Source: Pseudomonas fluorescens (GTDB taxonomy: Bacteria; Pseudomonadota; Gammaproteobacteria; Pseudomonadales; Pseudomonadaceae). Taken from it: a stretch of DNA of 63,804 bases. The stretch lies in contig NZ_JAGGOF010000087.1 of assembly GCF_018614775.1 (NCBI RefSeq), positions 1-63,804 on the forward strand, given 5' to 3'. The notes beneath the pieces are model-generated. The model made no database searches, had not been told where the DNA came from, and saw only the letters and a program-made list of their open reading frames with translations. Both the position numbers and the translations under genes were made by a program. Shown here one piece after another: positions 50,012 through 59,101 of this stretch; the stretch's first letter is position 1; each line of letters opens with the position of its first letter.

Positions 50012-50509
50012 ATGAGCCGCTATCGCCCTCCCCGCACCGCCGGCACCGCGCTGATCACCCCCGAGGGTGAAGCACGGATGCGCGCCGAATTCCATGAGCT
50101 GTGGCATGTACGCCGTCCCCAGGTAACCCAGGCGGTCAGCGAAGCGGCCGCCCAGGGCGATCGTTCGGAAAATGCCGAATACACCTACGGCAAGAAAATG
50201 CTGCGGGAAATCGACAGTCGCGTGCGCTTCCTTACCAAGCGTCTTGAAGCGCTGAAGGTGGTCAGTGAAAAGCCCAGCGATCCAAACAAGGTGTACTTCG
50301 GCGCCTGGGTCACCGTCGAGGATGAGGATGGCAAGGAATCACGCTATCGCATCGTCGGTCCGGACGAGCTGGACTTGAAACAGAACCTGATCAGTATCGA
50401 CTCGCCGTTGGCCCGCGCACTGATTGGCAAGGCCCTCGATGCCGAGGTCAAGGTCCAGACGCCTACCGGGGAAAAGCGGGTCTACATCGTCGACATCGCG
50501 TACCCCTAA
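50012..50509 (+). CDS. greB: Transcript cleavage factor GreB
   Basis: A 165-residue GreB. The N-terminal coiled coil contains QGDRSENAEYTYGKKMLREID, with the acidic tip residues (DRSENAEY) that act in RNA cleavage by stalled RNA polymerase. The C-terminal FKBP-like domain runs from about 85 and ends SPLARALIGKALDAEVKVQTPTGEK. Contrast the GreA-C-like protein at 37.8 kb, where the tip is not clearly kept. Confidence 0.94.
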   Translation: MSRYRPPRTAGTALITPEGEARMRAEFHELWHVRRPQVTQAVSEAAAQGDRSENAEYTYGKKMLREIDSRVRFLTKRLEALKVVSEKPSDPNKVYFGAWVTVEDEDGKESRYRIVGPDELDLKQNLISIDSPLARALIGKALDAEVKVQTPTGEKRVYIVDIAYP

Positions 50510-50548
50510 TCGGCCGCCCGCTTCGTCCGCGACCAAAGGCCGAACACC

Positions 50549-50857
50549 TCAACGGCGAGTGATCAATCCCTGCCGCGCGACGCGTGTCAATTGCCGGATC
50601 ATTTCCGGCGCGTCCGCCGCGCAGGGGGACTGGATAACGGCCAGGTCGAAGCTGTCATTGGCGAAACGCGCCAGGGATTCACCGTCTTCGACAAACTGGA
50701 TCAGGAATGCAGCGGGCCCGTGGTTGCGTCGCGGCCAACCGTCGAGATAACGCAGGAGAGTGGGCTGGTGGGTGCCGCCCAAGAGAATTTTCGGGTTGCG
50801 TTGCACAAGATTCGCCGTGATCGGCGCAAGACGTACAAGGGGACTGGGTGCGTTCAT
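50549..50857 (-). CDS. Small conserved protein (DUF6231-like?), unknown
   Basis: A 102-residue protein starting MNAPSPLVRLAPITANLVQRNPKILL and ending MIRQLTRVARQGLITRR. The second half (DLAVIQSPCAADAPEMIRQL) has the look of the fourth strand of a Rossmann methyltransferase fold, but the SAM-binding loop is missing. It may be a short remnant or a stand-alone family; the DUF number is from recall and unsure. Convergent with greB. Confidence 0.6.
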   Translation of the reverse strand: MNAPSPLVRLAPITANLVQRNPKILLGGTHQPTLLRYLDGWPRRNHGPAAFLIQFVEDGESLARFANDSFDLAVIQSPCAADAPEMIRQLTRVARQGLITRR

Positions 50858-51097
50858 CGTGTCGTGTCTCTGCCTCAAAAGTCTGCATGGCAGGTGAGAG
50901 GCAACACCGAACCAGCGCTTTAGCGGTATTTCGAAGCCTTGTTTCTGGCTTCTGACGGTAACTGGATGAGTTACCTGGCGCCCCGCAAGTAGCTGTTTAA
51001 ATCGGCGCATGAGGGGCATCGTAGAGAAGCTGGCTGGGGGGTGTCAAGAATCGGTGGCTACGGGATTGATGCTTTTTCTGTCTTCAATAGGTGGGTG
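50858..51097. other. Intergenic stretch before the palindromic element
   Basis: About 240 bases upstream of the small unknown gene at 50549-50857, presumably with its promoter. No repeat, terminator or RNA gene is visible. Confidence 0.4.
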
Positions 51098-51575
51098 TGT
51101 ATATCCGTTGCTGCGGTAACGGCTGCTTAGGGTTTCGGCCAGCGTGGTTAATGGGGCGCCCCAGATCATCAGCTCGCCGAGGCGGCCTGGTAGCCGGCCT
51201 GGCTCTGGCGGTTGTACATCCGTCAGGTCTTTGGGACCTGAGCTGTTGGAGAAAATCTGTGGAGGCCAATCTGTGGGAGCAAAGCTTGCTCGCGAGACGG
51301 CCTGACAGTCGCCCTGTCACTCCAGCCATACCTCGAATTATGGGAGAGAGCGTGCTCGCGAAGGCGTCGGCACATTCAGTATTGATGCAAGCAGACCCAC
51401 CGCCATCGCGAGCAGGCTCGCTCCCACAGTGGGTCGGTGCAGGGCCGGAAGAATCAGGTCGGCTGTCAGGCCGCCTCGGCGAGCTCTTGATCTGGGGCGC
51501 GGCGCTCTTCCAAAAGTGACCCGCTGGAAGAGCGAAACCCTAAGTAGCCGTTACAAAGGAAACGGATATAGATAC
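51098..51575. mobile_element. Palindromic non-coding element (MITE-like) with long imperfect inverted ends
   Basis: About 108 bases at the left (51098-51205) recur as an imperfect reverse complement at the right (51452-51575). Shared blocks are TATATCCGTT, GTAACGGCTGCTTAGGGTTTC (TAC for TGC on the other side), GCCCCAGATCA and AGCTCGCCGAGGCGGCCTG. The right arm has about 20 extra bases. The middle is filled with REP copies at 51271-51294, 51342-51356 and 51404-51428. No transposase frame is present. It lies between the unknown gene and doxX, ending 17 bases before the doxX stop codon. Confidence 0.68.
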
Positions 51576-51591
51576 ATAACCCCGAACACCG

Positions 51592-52026
51592 TCAGCCCGC
51601 AACAGCGCGATCCACCGACAGCTTACCCGCACCTTCGATCAACACCGCAACACTCCCCGCCAACAACGCCAGGGCAAATTCATAACCGTTATTGGCCATG
51701 AACAAACCATTACCAATGTGCACCGAGAAAATCGCCACCAGCGACAGAAAGGCCAGGCCCAGCGCCGCCGGACGCACCAGCAGGCCGATGACCAACGCCA
51801 GCCCGGCGAAAAACTCGGTGCCGCCCGCCAATGTCGCCATCAGGTAGCCCGGCGTCAGGCCGATGCTTTCCATCCATTGCGCCGTGCCGGCCAGGCCGTA
51901 GCCACCGAACAGGCCGAAGAGTTTCTGCGAGCCGTGCGCAGCGAAGATGACGCCGACGGCGACACGCAGAACAGTCAGGCCGTAGCCGGCTCGGGTAAAC
52001 ATTACTTTATTGATCAACGAGTTCAT
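51592..52026 (-). CDS. DoxX-family membrane protein
   Basis: A 144-residue protein with four hydrophobic helices; GVIFAAHGSQKLFGLFGG near residue 27 and MATLAGGTEFFAGLALVIGLLVRPAAL around 63-90 are the DoxX signatures. Family members sit in the inner membrane and are linked to thiol or quinone redox balance. GGGATG precedes the ATG at a slightly long distance. It has no obvious operon partner. Confidence 0.85.
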   Translation of the reverse strand: MNSLINKVMFTRAGYGLTVLRVAVGVIFAAHGSQKLFGLFGGYGLAGTAQWMESIGLTPGYLMATLAGGTEFFAGLALVIGLLVRPAALGLAFLSLVAIFSVHIGNGLFMANNGYEFALALLAGSVAVLIEGAGKLSVDRAVAG

Positions 52027-52125
52027 GCGGGTTCATCCCAGGTGTGTGGTTGTTGGTCGCCATATTAATCAAAAACACCTATGCAAAAAGCGCAAAAAAT
52101 ACGACAAACCAATCAGTTTAATTGA

Positions 52126-53547
52126 TTATTTTCGCAGGGCGACCTTTTGCCCGGCCGGTTCGAGTGACTCTCGCTCACGGTCAAAGGCCAGATAGTATTT
52201 GTTCACGCTATTAACGTAGCTGACGGCGCCCATCCCCACCTGCTCCATGGCGATGCGCTCGACCTGGAAGAACCACTGGTTGGGGTTCAATCCGCGCCGA
52301 CGGGCCTCGGCGCGCATGCCCTGGACGCGCTCCGGCCCCATGTTATAGGCGGCCAGGACGAACGCCATGCGCTCGCGCTCGTTAAGCTTGGGGCTGGCGA
52401 AGAACTTGCGGCGAATCATGGCCAGGTATTTGGCGCCGGCCTGCACATTGGCGTCCAGGTTCTGGATGTTATCGACCCCGACCCGCTGGGCGGCCGATGG
52501 GGTGATCTGCATCAGGCCCGTGGGGCCACCGCCGCCGCGGCTGCTCGGTTGCAGGGCTGATTCCTTGAAGGCCAGCGCCGCCAGGTTGAGCCAGTCCATG
52601 CCCTGGGCCTCGGCATGTTTTTGCAGCACCGGGCGCAGTTTCTCCAGGCGCTGTCGATCGGCGCGCGCCAGCGGATAGTGGACTTGGTAAAGACGACGAT
52701 AGATGCGCAGGAACGCCGCATCCTGGTTGTCCGGTGCCTTATAGGTCGCCAGGAAGCGGTCGATGCTGGCCCGCAGCATGCCGGCGTCACGACGAACGAA
52801 CCAATATTCAGCACCCGGCTCGCCGATCAACACCTGGCGGTCGAAACGCAGCTTGGGAAGAATCTTGCCCCAGCGTTCGGCGATGGGCTGCTCGACGATG
52901 GTCAGGTGGAAGATCCCGCCCTGGACCATCTCCAACACGTCCTCCACCGCCAGGGTAGGATCGACCCATTCGATTTTCACCGGTGGCAACTTGAGCAACG
53001 CCAGTTTCTGGTTGACCTGGCTCACTGCATCCCCCGCCGCGCTGCCGTTGGGCAGGGCCAGGGTCTTGCCGGACAGTTGTTCCACACGGGTATAGCGTTT
53101 CTCGCCCTTGATGCCCACCAGCAGCAACGGCACATCGCTACGGATCGGATCGCTGGGACTGACCGCAAGGCCGGCTTGCGGCTCCAGCAGTTCGCCGGGC
53201 GCCACCAGGTCGCCCTCCCCGCGCTGCAAGGCGCCGAGTAATTGGTCCTTGGCCTTGGGAATGATCTTGAGGGTGATCTCCTGGCCATCCCGGGCGTGGC
53301 CGTTGAGGTACTGCTCGAAGGCCCGCAACCGGTGATACTCGACGCCAATGGGCTGGCCCTGGACTTCACCAGAGCTGTTGCGGCTCTGGTTGACCAGCAC
53401 TTTCAACACCCGGCTGCTGCGGATTTGCGCCAGGTCGCGCACCGTACCCGGCGCCACGGTTTGCACCGGTCCAGGCAGCAGCGCCTCGGCCGGCATCGGC
53501 AAGAGCAGCGAACAACACAGCAGTAGCAACGTCTGGGGACGTGTCAT
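52126..53547 (-). CDS. MltF-like membrane-bound lytic murein transglycosylase
   Basis: A 473-residue envelope protein. A signal peptide (to about residue 22) leads into an SBP_bac_3 domain (about 45-265) and a C-terminal SLT lytic transglycosylase domain (about 295-430) with FKESALQPSSRGGGG holding the catalytic Glu, then GLMQITPSAA and AYNMGPERV. This is the MltF layout, though the mature start has no lipobox cysteine. GGAG lies 6 bases before ATG 53547. It cleaves peptidoglycan and may sense muropeptides. Confidence 0.9.
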   Translation of the reverse strand: MTRPQTLLLLCCSLLLPMPAEALLPGPVQTVAPGTVRDLAQIRSSRVLKVLVNQSRNSSGEVQGQPIGVEYHRLRAFEQYLNGHARDGQEITLKIIPKAKDQLLGALQRGEGDLVAPGELLEPQAGLAVSPSDPIRSDVPLLLVGIKGEKRYTRVEQLSGKTLALPNGSAAGDAVSQVNQKLALLKLPPVKIEWVDPTLAVEDVLEMVQGGIFHLTIVEQPIAERWGKILPKLRFDRQVLIGEPGAEYWFVRRDAGMLRASIDRFLATYKAPDNQDAAFLRIYRRLYQVHYPLARADRQRLEKLRPVLQKHAEAQGMDWLNLAALAFKESALQPSSRGGGGPTGLMQITPSAAQRVGVDNIQNLDANVQAGAKYLAMIRRKFFASPKLNERERMAFVLAAYNMGPERVQGMRAEARRRGLNPNQWFFQVERIAMEQVGMGAVSYVNSVNKYYLAFDRERESLEPAGQKVALRK

Positions 53548-53775
53548 CCACTCTCCGAGAGATGCTGCCGGGCGCCTTGAAAATGAGGCTGAGCCGACAG
53601 AAACAGAGCGCCTGGGGCGCTGAAAAGTGCGCAAGACTGGCACAGTGATGGCTTTTATACCAACCTGACTTGTCACGCGGCCTCAACAGACAGCCCCAAC
53701 TCGTTGTAGTTCTTGGCTTTTCTTATAAATCTACAGCTCTGATATGCTTTCCAGCCTTTGGGCCGAGGTAGCACC

Positions 53776-54582
53776 ATGCAACTCATCGATATCGGCGTCA
53801 ACCTGACCAACCCCAGTTTCGCTGATAAACATCAGGCGGTGCTTGAGCGCGCCTATGCATCCGGGGTCTGCCAACTGGTGTTGACCGGCACCAGCCTCGA
53901 GGGCAGCGAACAAGCCCTGGAGTTGTGCGAGCGCCTGGACGACGGCGGGGAACGGTTATTTTCCACCGCGGGCATTCACCCCCACAGTGCCAGTGATTGG
54001 ACCGCCGACAGCGCCAGGCACCTCAAGGACCTGATGATGCAAAGCCGGGTGCGTGCGGTGGGTGAATGCGGGCTGGACTTCAATCGCGATTTCTCTCCCC
54101 GGCCGCAACAGGAAAAGGTTCTGGAAGAACACCTGGCCCTGGCGGTCGAGTTGCAATTGCCGGTGTTCCTGCACGAGCGGGACGCCGACCAGCGCCTGCT
54201 GGAGATGCTGCGGGGTTTTCGCGATCAGTTGCCAGCGGCGGTGGTGCACTGCTTTACCGGTGAAAAAAAGGCCCTGTTCAACTACCTCGACCTGGATTTG
54301 CATATCGGCATTACGGGCTGGATCTGTGATGAGCGTCGGGGCACGCATTTGCATCCGTTGGTGCGCGAGATTCCCCGCGGTCGGCTGATGCTCGAAAGCG
54401 ACGCGCCGTATCTGCTGCCTCGCACGCTTCGGCCCAAACCCAAGAACGGTCGCAATGAACCTGCCTACCTGACCGAGGTGCTGCGCGAAGTGGCCTTGCA
54501 CCGCGGCGAAACCCAGGAAGACCTGGCGGCCCACAGCACGGCATGCGCCCGGGCGTTTTTCGGGTTGCCCTCGATTTCCTGA
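53776..54582 (+). CDS. tatD: TatD-family metal-dependent hydrolase
   Basis: A 268-residue TIM-barrel metallohydrolase of the TatD DNase family. Metal ligands are expected in the N-terminal LIDIGVNLTN, GECGLDFNRDFSPR near residue 96, FLHERDAD near 133, VVHCFTG near 158 and MLESDAPYLLPRT near 208. The first motif reads D-x-G-x-N in place of H-x-H, as in true TatD proteins. GAGGT precedes ATG 53776. It probably has 3' exonuclease activity in DNA repair and RNA decay. Confidence 0.9.
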   Translation: MQLIDIGVNLTNPSFADKHQAVLERAYASGVCQLVLTGTSLEGSEQALELCERLDDGGERLFSTAGIHPHSASDWTADSARHLKDLMMQSRVRAVGECGLDFNRDFSPRPQQEKVLEEHLALAVELQLPVFLHERDADQRLLEMLRGFRDQLPAAVVHCFTGEKKALFNYLDLDLHIGITGWICDERRGTHLHPLVREIPRGRLMLESDAPYLLPRTLRPKPKNGRNEPAYLTEVLREVALHRGETQEDLAAHSTACARAFFGLPSIS

Positions 54583-54598
54583 TCAATCCGAACACCCT

Positions 54599-54685
54599 GT
54601 GGGAGCGAGCCTGCTCGCGATGGCGGTGTGTCAGTTACTTATCTGCAAGCTGATACATCGCTATCGCGAGCAGGCTCGCTCCCAC
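54599..54685. repeat. REPIN
   Basis: GTGGGAGCGAGCCTGCTCGCG and CGCGAGCAGGCTCGCTCCCAC are perfect mirror arms with a 41-base loop. It follows tatD and precedes the chemoreceptor promoter. Confidence 0.94.
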
Positions 54686-54814
54686 AAGGACCCTGCTCAA
54701 GCACAAGACGCCTGGCGTCATCTCTGTTGATCCACATCAAAACCCACCTCCTCTGATAGCAGCAAAATAATGGCACCTTGCCAAAACTGTTTCCGCTATC
54801 AGAGAAGACCTTCC

Positions 54815-56299
54815 ATGGGTGCCTGGCTTAGCAATATCTCACTGAAGTACAAATTCTGGGCGGTCAATGCGGTCGCCTTTATCACGACCTTGCTGCTGGT
54901 GCTCTACGCGGTTCACCTCGAACAGCAGGCGCGCAACCACGCCGTCCAGGCCAATGCCCAGGCTCAGGCATCCCTGTTGGGTGCCTGGCCTGCCGGGCAG
55001 TCATTGCCCAAGGCCGATGACCTCCTGGCATTTCAGCGCGACCAGATCCCGGCCGTGAACGGACAACCGCTGCCTGCGTTGGCCCAGGCCAATGGTTGGG
55101 TCGAACTGAATGCCGGGCCGATGTTTGGCGATGACCCGCTGCTGGGCGCCCAAGTGATTCGTCGTAACGATGATGGTCAACAACTCGCCGTGCTGGCCCA
55201 TGGCGTCAGCTTGCGCCAAGTGTTCGGCGAACGTTTCAGCCAATACGCCATGGCGGTGTTCGTGCTGATGCTGGCGATGCTGGGCGCTTCGCAGTTGTTG
55301 ATCCGCTTCTTGCTCAGTCAACTCAACACATTGAAAGACGTGATGCTGCACGTGGAAAAAACCGGCGACCTGTCCGCCCGCGTGCCCCTGGCCTGCAAGG
55401 ACGAAGTGGGTCAGATGGCGGCGGCGTTCAACGCTATGCAGGCCGGTTATCAACGTGTAGTGGACACCGTCGCCAGCACGGCCCGGCAGTTGGACAGTGG
55501 TGCGGCGCGCCTGGCGTCGAGCATGACCGATGTGCGCCACGGCATGCTCGGCCAGCAGAGCGAGACCGACCAGGCGGCCACGGCGATCAACCAGATGTCG
55601 GCCACGGTTTACCACATCGCCCAGCACGCCGGCGCCACCCGCGACTTGTCAAAAACCGCCGACACCTTGGCCGGCAATGGCCACGCAGTGGTAAGCCGGG
55701 TACAGCAGTCGATCACCGGCCTGTCTTCGGGGGTGCAGCAGACCGCCGAAATGATCCAGCGCCTGGCCGACGACAGCCAGAAGATCAGCGGCGTGGTCAG
55801 CGTGATCCACAGCATCGCCGAGCAGACCAACCTGCTGGCCCTGAACGCCGCCATCGAAGCGGCGCGGGCCGGGGAAATGGGCCGGGGCTTTGCCGTGGTG
55901 GCCGATGAGGTACGCAACCTGGCCAAGCGGGTGCAGATTTCCACGGATGAAATCACCACCATGATCGCCGCCCTGCAAGCCGGCACCCGGGACGCAGTGG
56001 ATTTCATGCAGGAGAGTTCGTACAAGGCCGACGATTGCGTGCAACAGGCCCGCGAGGCCGGCGAAGCGCTGGCGCAGATCACCGCAGCGGTGGCGCAGAT
56101 GCGCGAGAGCAACACCCAGATCGCCGTCGCGGCCGAGCAGCAGAGCCAGGTCGCCGAGGACATGAACCGGGCAGTGGTGAGTATCCGCGACGTCACCGAA
56201 AACACCGTGCGTCAGACCGTGGACTCGGCCACCACCAGCCATGAGCTGGCGACGCTGGCGGGAGAATTGAACAAGGCGATCGGGCAACTGAAGCTCTGA
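54815..56299 (+). CDS. Methyl-accepting chemotaxis protein
   Basis: A 494-residue chemoreceptor with a short periplasmic part: transmembrane helices near 14-35 and 145-165 enclose about 110 residues, too small for a Cache domain. HAMP follows (about 168-220), then a long coiled coil with the signalling tip EQTNLLALNAAIEAARAGEMGRGFAVVADEVR near residues 345-375. The ligand is unknown. Start ATG 54815 gives a normal N-terminus; an ATG 15 codons up is possible. Confidence 0.9.
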   Translation: MGAWLSNISLKYKFWAVNAVAFITTLLLVLYAVHLEQQARNHAVQANAQAQASLLGAWPAGQSLPKADDLLAFQRDQIPAVNGQPLPALAQANGWVELNAGPMFGDDPLLGAQVIRRNDDGQQLAVLAHGVSLRQVFGERFSQYAMAVFVLMLAMLGASQLLIRFLLSQLNTLKDVMLHVEKTGDLSARVPLACKDEVGQMAAAFNAMQAGYQRVVDTVASTARQLDSGAARLASSMTDVRHGMLGQQSETDQAATAINQMSATVYHIAQHAGATRDLSKTADTLAGNGHAVVSRVQQSITGLSSGVQQTAEMIQRLADDSQKISGVVSVIHSIAEQTNLLALNAAIEAARAGEMGRGFAVVADEVRNLAKRVQISTDEITTMIAALQAGTRDAVDFMQESSYKADDCVQQAREAGEALAQITAAVAQMRESNTQIAVAAEQQSQVAEDMNRAVVSIRDVTENTVRQTVDSATTSHELATLAGELNKAIGQLKL

Positions 56300-56302
56300 A
56301 AC

Positions 56303-56374
56303 CGCTGTCGCGAGCAAGCCGTGCCCCCACAGGTCCATGGAAACACCTGTGGGAGCAAGGCTTGCCCGCGATGA
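56303..56374. repeat. REPIN, diverged
   Basis: CTGTCGCGAGCAAGCCGTGCC on the left and GTGGGAGCAAGGCTTGCCCGCG on the right, with a short loop of about 25 bases. The left arm carries a GTGCC change that breaks full pairing. Confidence 0.78.
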
Positions 56375-56489
56375 GTCTTCCTGAAATTGACTGGACGCTA
56401 TCGCTTCGATAGCCAAGCACCATTCGCCGCTCCGCCTGGCCGGGCCTATTCTGGGGTCATTCGACTTCATGACCTCAAGGATTAGCATC

Positions 56490-56705
56490 ATGGGCAAACA
56501 ACACCCCGACCTCCCGGCCTGGCAATGGCGCACCCACGATCAGCGCCAACCGGCCGACCTCGTGTCGCACTTGATTGCCGTACCGCTGTTCATCATCGCG
56601 TTTCTGTTGATGGTGTCAGGGGTATTCAGCGTCAGCCCGACGGATGTCGCCATCGGCCTCATCGGCATGGTCGCTGCACTTGCGCTACAGCGTCACCGTC
56701 ACTGA
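56490..56705 (+). CDS. Small two-helix membrane protein, unknown
   Basis: A 71-residue protein with two hydrophobic helices (VSHLIAVPLFIIAFLLMVSG, residues 25-44, and VAIGLIGMVAALAL, 54-67) and a polar N-terminus with several Trp and His. AAGGA lies about 8 bases before the ATG. It ends one base before the stop of the convergent thioesterase gene. I do not recognise a family with a known function. Confidence 0.68.
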   Translation: MGKQHPDLPAWQWRTHDQRQPADLVSHLIAVPLFIIAFLLMVSGVFSVSPTDVAIGLIGMVAALALQRHRH

Positions 56706-57503
56706 TCAAGCGAAAATCGTCACCGTCTGCCGGCTCAGGGCGATCAAGCGGCCATCGGCGCTCCAGAACTTCGCGGCGACATGGCCGTAGCCGTCCTGGG
56801 CGTGGTCGATCTCGGCCAGGTATTTGCACCAGTCCAGCGTCGTGAGCGCCAGCAGTGGCTGGACGAACTCAATGGTCCAGGTCAGCGTACTGCCCGGGGC
56901 CATTTGTTTGAGATGAGGCAGCAAGGCCGGCGGCCAGGCGTCCACCAGGGCCAGGATATGGCCCTCGTTCAACGGCTCTTCCTTCACGTCACCGCGCAAG
57001 CGCACCCAGCCGCCCATGCTCCGGGAGGTGTTGCCCGTGAACGGCAGGCCACCGACGCTCCAGCACATCGCCAGGTGACGCATGAATTCCGGGGTGGCGC
57101 CTTTGATGTACGGCAGCTCCTGGCATTGCTCCACGCTTTTGAACTCGGGCGCGGGATCGGCTTGCACCGCCACCACGGAAGAACGCGATGCGCCGAAACT
57201 GCCCTGCACCACCGTCACCACCTGGCCGTTCTGCACCGCGCGCCCCAGTGCCTGGCTCACCGCCTTGCCTTCGCGCAGCACGTCGACTTCGAAACTGACC
57301 GGCACGTCCGGCGCCACCGGGCCGACAAAGGTGATCGCCAGCGAACGCACCGGCCGATCCGCCGGCACCCGGGCACGCATCGCTTCATACTGCAGCGCCG
57401 CCACCAACCCGCCAAACGTGGCGCGGCCCTGGCCCCATTCAGGCGCGATGATAACGGCCTCTGGTTGACGGCGCACGGCATCGATCAAATCGGAAAAGCG
57501 CAT
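56706..57503 (-). CDS. Acyl-CoA thioesterase-like double hotdog protein
   Basis: A 265-residue protein of the TesB-like thioesterase superfamily (two hotdog folds). GQGRATFGGLVAALQYEAM near residue 23 and the MGGWVRLRGD/WTIEFVQPL blocks mark the two halves. The catalytic Asp candidate is in ALVDAWPPA near 185. It likely hydrolyses acyl-CoAs. No partner genes. Confidence 0.8.
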   Translation of the reverse strand: MRFSDLIDAVRRQPEAVIIAPEWGQGRATFGGLVAALQYEAMRARVPADRPVRSLAITFVGPVAPDVPVSFEVDVLREGKAVSQALGRAVQNGQVVTVVQGSFGASRSSVVAVQADPAPEFKSVEQCQELPYIKGATPEFMRHLAMCWSVGGLPFTGNTSRSMGGWVRLRGDVKEEPLNEGHILALVDAWPPALLPHLKQMAPGSTLTWTIEFVQPLLALTTLDWCKYLAEIDHAQDGYGHVAAKFWSADGRLIALSRQTVTIFA

Positions 57504-57628
57504 GACGACCTCGAAAGCATGGGGAGAAGAGGAAGGGATCTTAACCAGCCCCGGCGAGCGGCACAGCGCTCATTCCGGCCAAAGAGGCTGACAGATAGGC
57601 CGCCGGTTTGAGTCCACCCCAAACTCAT

Positions 57629-57716
57629 GTGGGAGCGAGCCTGCTCGCGATAGCGGAGGATCAGTCACATAGATGCAAACTGACACTACGCTATCGCGAG
57701 CAGGCTCGCTCCCACA
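57629..57716. repeat. REPIN
   Basis: GTGGGAGCGAGCCTGCTCGCG and CGCGAGCAGGCTCGCTCCCAC mirror arms with a loop of about 40 bases, between the thioesterase gene and the CHAD gene. Confidence 0.93.
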
Positions 57717-57742
57717 GGGGATTTGTGTGCAACGCTTCGGGA

Positions 57743-58498
57743 CTATTCGAAACAGCTCGCGATCAGCTTGTCGAGCACCTTGTCGGCCTTGGCCTCGGCC
57801 TTTTCCATGGTGATCTGCCAGACCGGCACGCAGGGTTGCAGGTCCGCTTCCTCCCCGGCCCTGGCCAGCCACTGCCAGCAATCGTGCCAGTCGCCCAGCG
57901 CGCCCTGGGCGGATTTGAGTCGTGGCATGGCCGCGTCGGGCAGACGGTCGAGTTCGGGGTAGGCTTCGATGGCGTAGCGCACGCGCTTGATCAGCAGTCG
58001 CAAGCGGTGGCGGTCATGGGCCGGATCACGCAGGGCGTCACCGAGGTTTCTCCACTGTTTGTCCAGGCGCTTTTCAATGCGCTTGCGCAACCCCCTGAGC
58101 AGCCCCTCGCGCTGCGCTGCGCGAATGAAGCGTGGAAATGCGTCGAGGATCATCAGCAACTGGCCCAGCTCCGGGCTCCCTGCCACCGCAGGATAAGCGT
58201 CGTGCATCAGCGCCCGGCGTCGCTGCGCCGCCTCGACCTGGCTGTGCTGTTCAAGATACGCGGCCAACACTTCCCGGTCGCGCAGGGGCGTGGTCAGGCT
58301 GCCGATCGTCGACGCGGCGGCTTCCAGTTGCTCGACGCCAGGCAAGCCGCGCAAGGGACGAAGCAGGCTGCGCAAGCGGCGCACGGTGGTGCGCAGGTCA
58401 TGCAGGGCTTCGCTGTCGGTATGGGCATTCAAGCGGGCCTGACAAGCCAGCAGGCGGACTTCCAGGCCCAGTATCCGGGCCACCAGCCTATCGATCAT
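57743..58498 (-). CDS. CHAD-domain protein
   Basis: A 251-residue all-helical protein of the CHAD family, which binds inorganic polyphosphate through basic surface residues. The key pattern HDLRTTVRRLRSLLRPL near residue 33 and RLRLLIKRVRYAIEAYPEL near 165 provide the conserved His and Arg/Lys residues. No phosphatase or CYTH partner domain is fused, as would be usual in other species. Start at ATG 58498. Confidence 0.87.
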   Translation of the reverse strand: MIDRLVARILGLEVRLLACQARLNAHTDSEALHDLRTTVRRLRSLLRPLRGLPGVEQLEAAASTIGSLTTPLRDREVLAAYLEQHSQVEAAQRRRALMHDAYPAVAGSPELGQLLMILDAFPRFIRAAQREGLLRGLRKRIEKRLDKQWRNLGDALRDPAHDRHRLRLLIKRVRYAIEAYPELDRLPDAAMPRLKSAQGALGDWHDCWQWLARAGEEADLQPCVPVWQITMEKAEAKADKVLDKLIASCFE

Positions 58499-58522
58499 GG
58501 GGCGTACTCCGTACGCAGCGTC

Positions 58523-58602
58523 GAGCTGCAAGCTCCAAGCTGCAAGTAGAGGCATGTCGCGTGCTTTTCTCTTGCAGCTTGAAGCTCGTTACTTGCAGCT
58601 GC
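58523..58602. repeat. Inverted AGCTGCAAG repeat
   Basis: GAGCTGCAAGCTCCAAGCTGC on the left and GCAGCTTGAAGCTCG plus ACTTGCAGCTGCC on the right form a loose inverted repeat of AGCTGCAAG units around a TCTC loop. It differs from the REPIN family. It lies between the CHAD gene and the lipoprotein gene, where it may act as a transcript end. Confidence 0.68.
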
Positions 58603-58604
58603 CG

Positions 58605-58895
58605 TTATCGTCCTGCGCGAGACTCGCGAATGTAGAAGCGCGCCTTCTCGGCCTTCTTGGAGCAGCCTTCGAAGGCTTCGAATTGCTGCTGGGTCTTGGC
58701 GCCGGTCAACAGCGACAGGGCCTTGGAGTAGCTGACGGTGCCGGCAAAGCCTTCGGCCTTGGCCAGGTCCAGTTCATGCCAGGCGGCGTCGAGCTGGGTG
58801 CCGCAGCTGTCACGGTAAGCGGTTTTTCCTGCGCAACCGGCCAGGGCCAGAACCATCAGGGAAGCCACCAGGGGCAGGCAGATCCGGGCTTTCAT
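58605..58895 (-). CDS. Small outer-membrane-type lipoprotein, unknown
   Basis: A 96-residue lipoprotein: signal peptide with lipobox LAGC (Cys21), then a mature part of about 75 residues with two further cysteines (DSCGTQLDAAWHELD and EGCSKKAEKARFYI), probably forming a disulfide in the periplasm. The residue after Cys is Ala, so sorting to the outer membrane is likely. Family not recognised. It is divergent from the patatin-like gene. Confidence 0.8.
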   Translation of the reverse strand: MKARICLPLVASLMVLALAGCAGKTAYRDSCGTQLDAAWHELDLAKAEGFAGTVSYSKALSLLTGAKTQQQFEAFEGCSKKAEKARFYIRESRAGR

Positions 58896-59101
58896 CGATT
58901 ACACCTCAGTCAGGTCAACAGTCGTGCTGGTAAGACGGTCGTGCCGGCAAAAAGTGCCAAGGCCCGCCGCGTATATTCAAGTGTGGCCGAGCATACGCAA
59001 ATGCCACCGCGGCGTGTCAAAAAACGACGCCTGCGCCACAACGATTGAGCCGAGCCGTCGATAAGTGCATTGTTGGGGCCTGTTCGACAAGAGGCCGGGT
59101 C

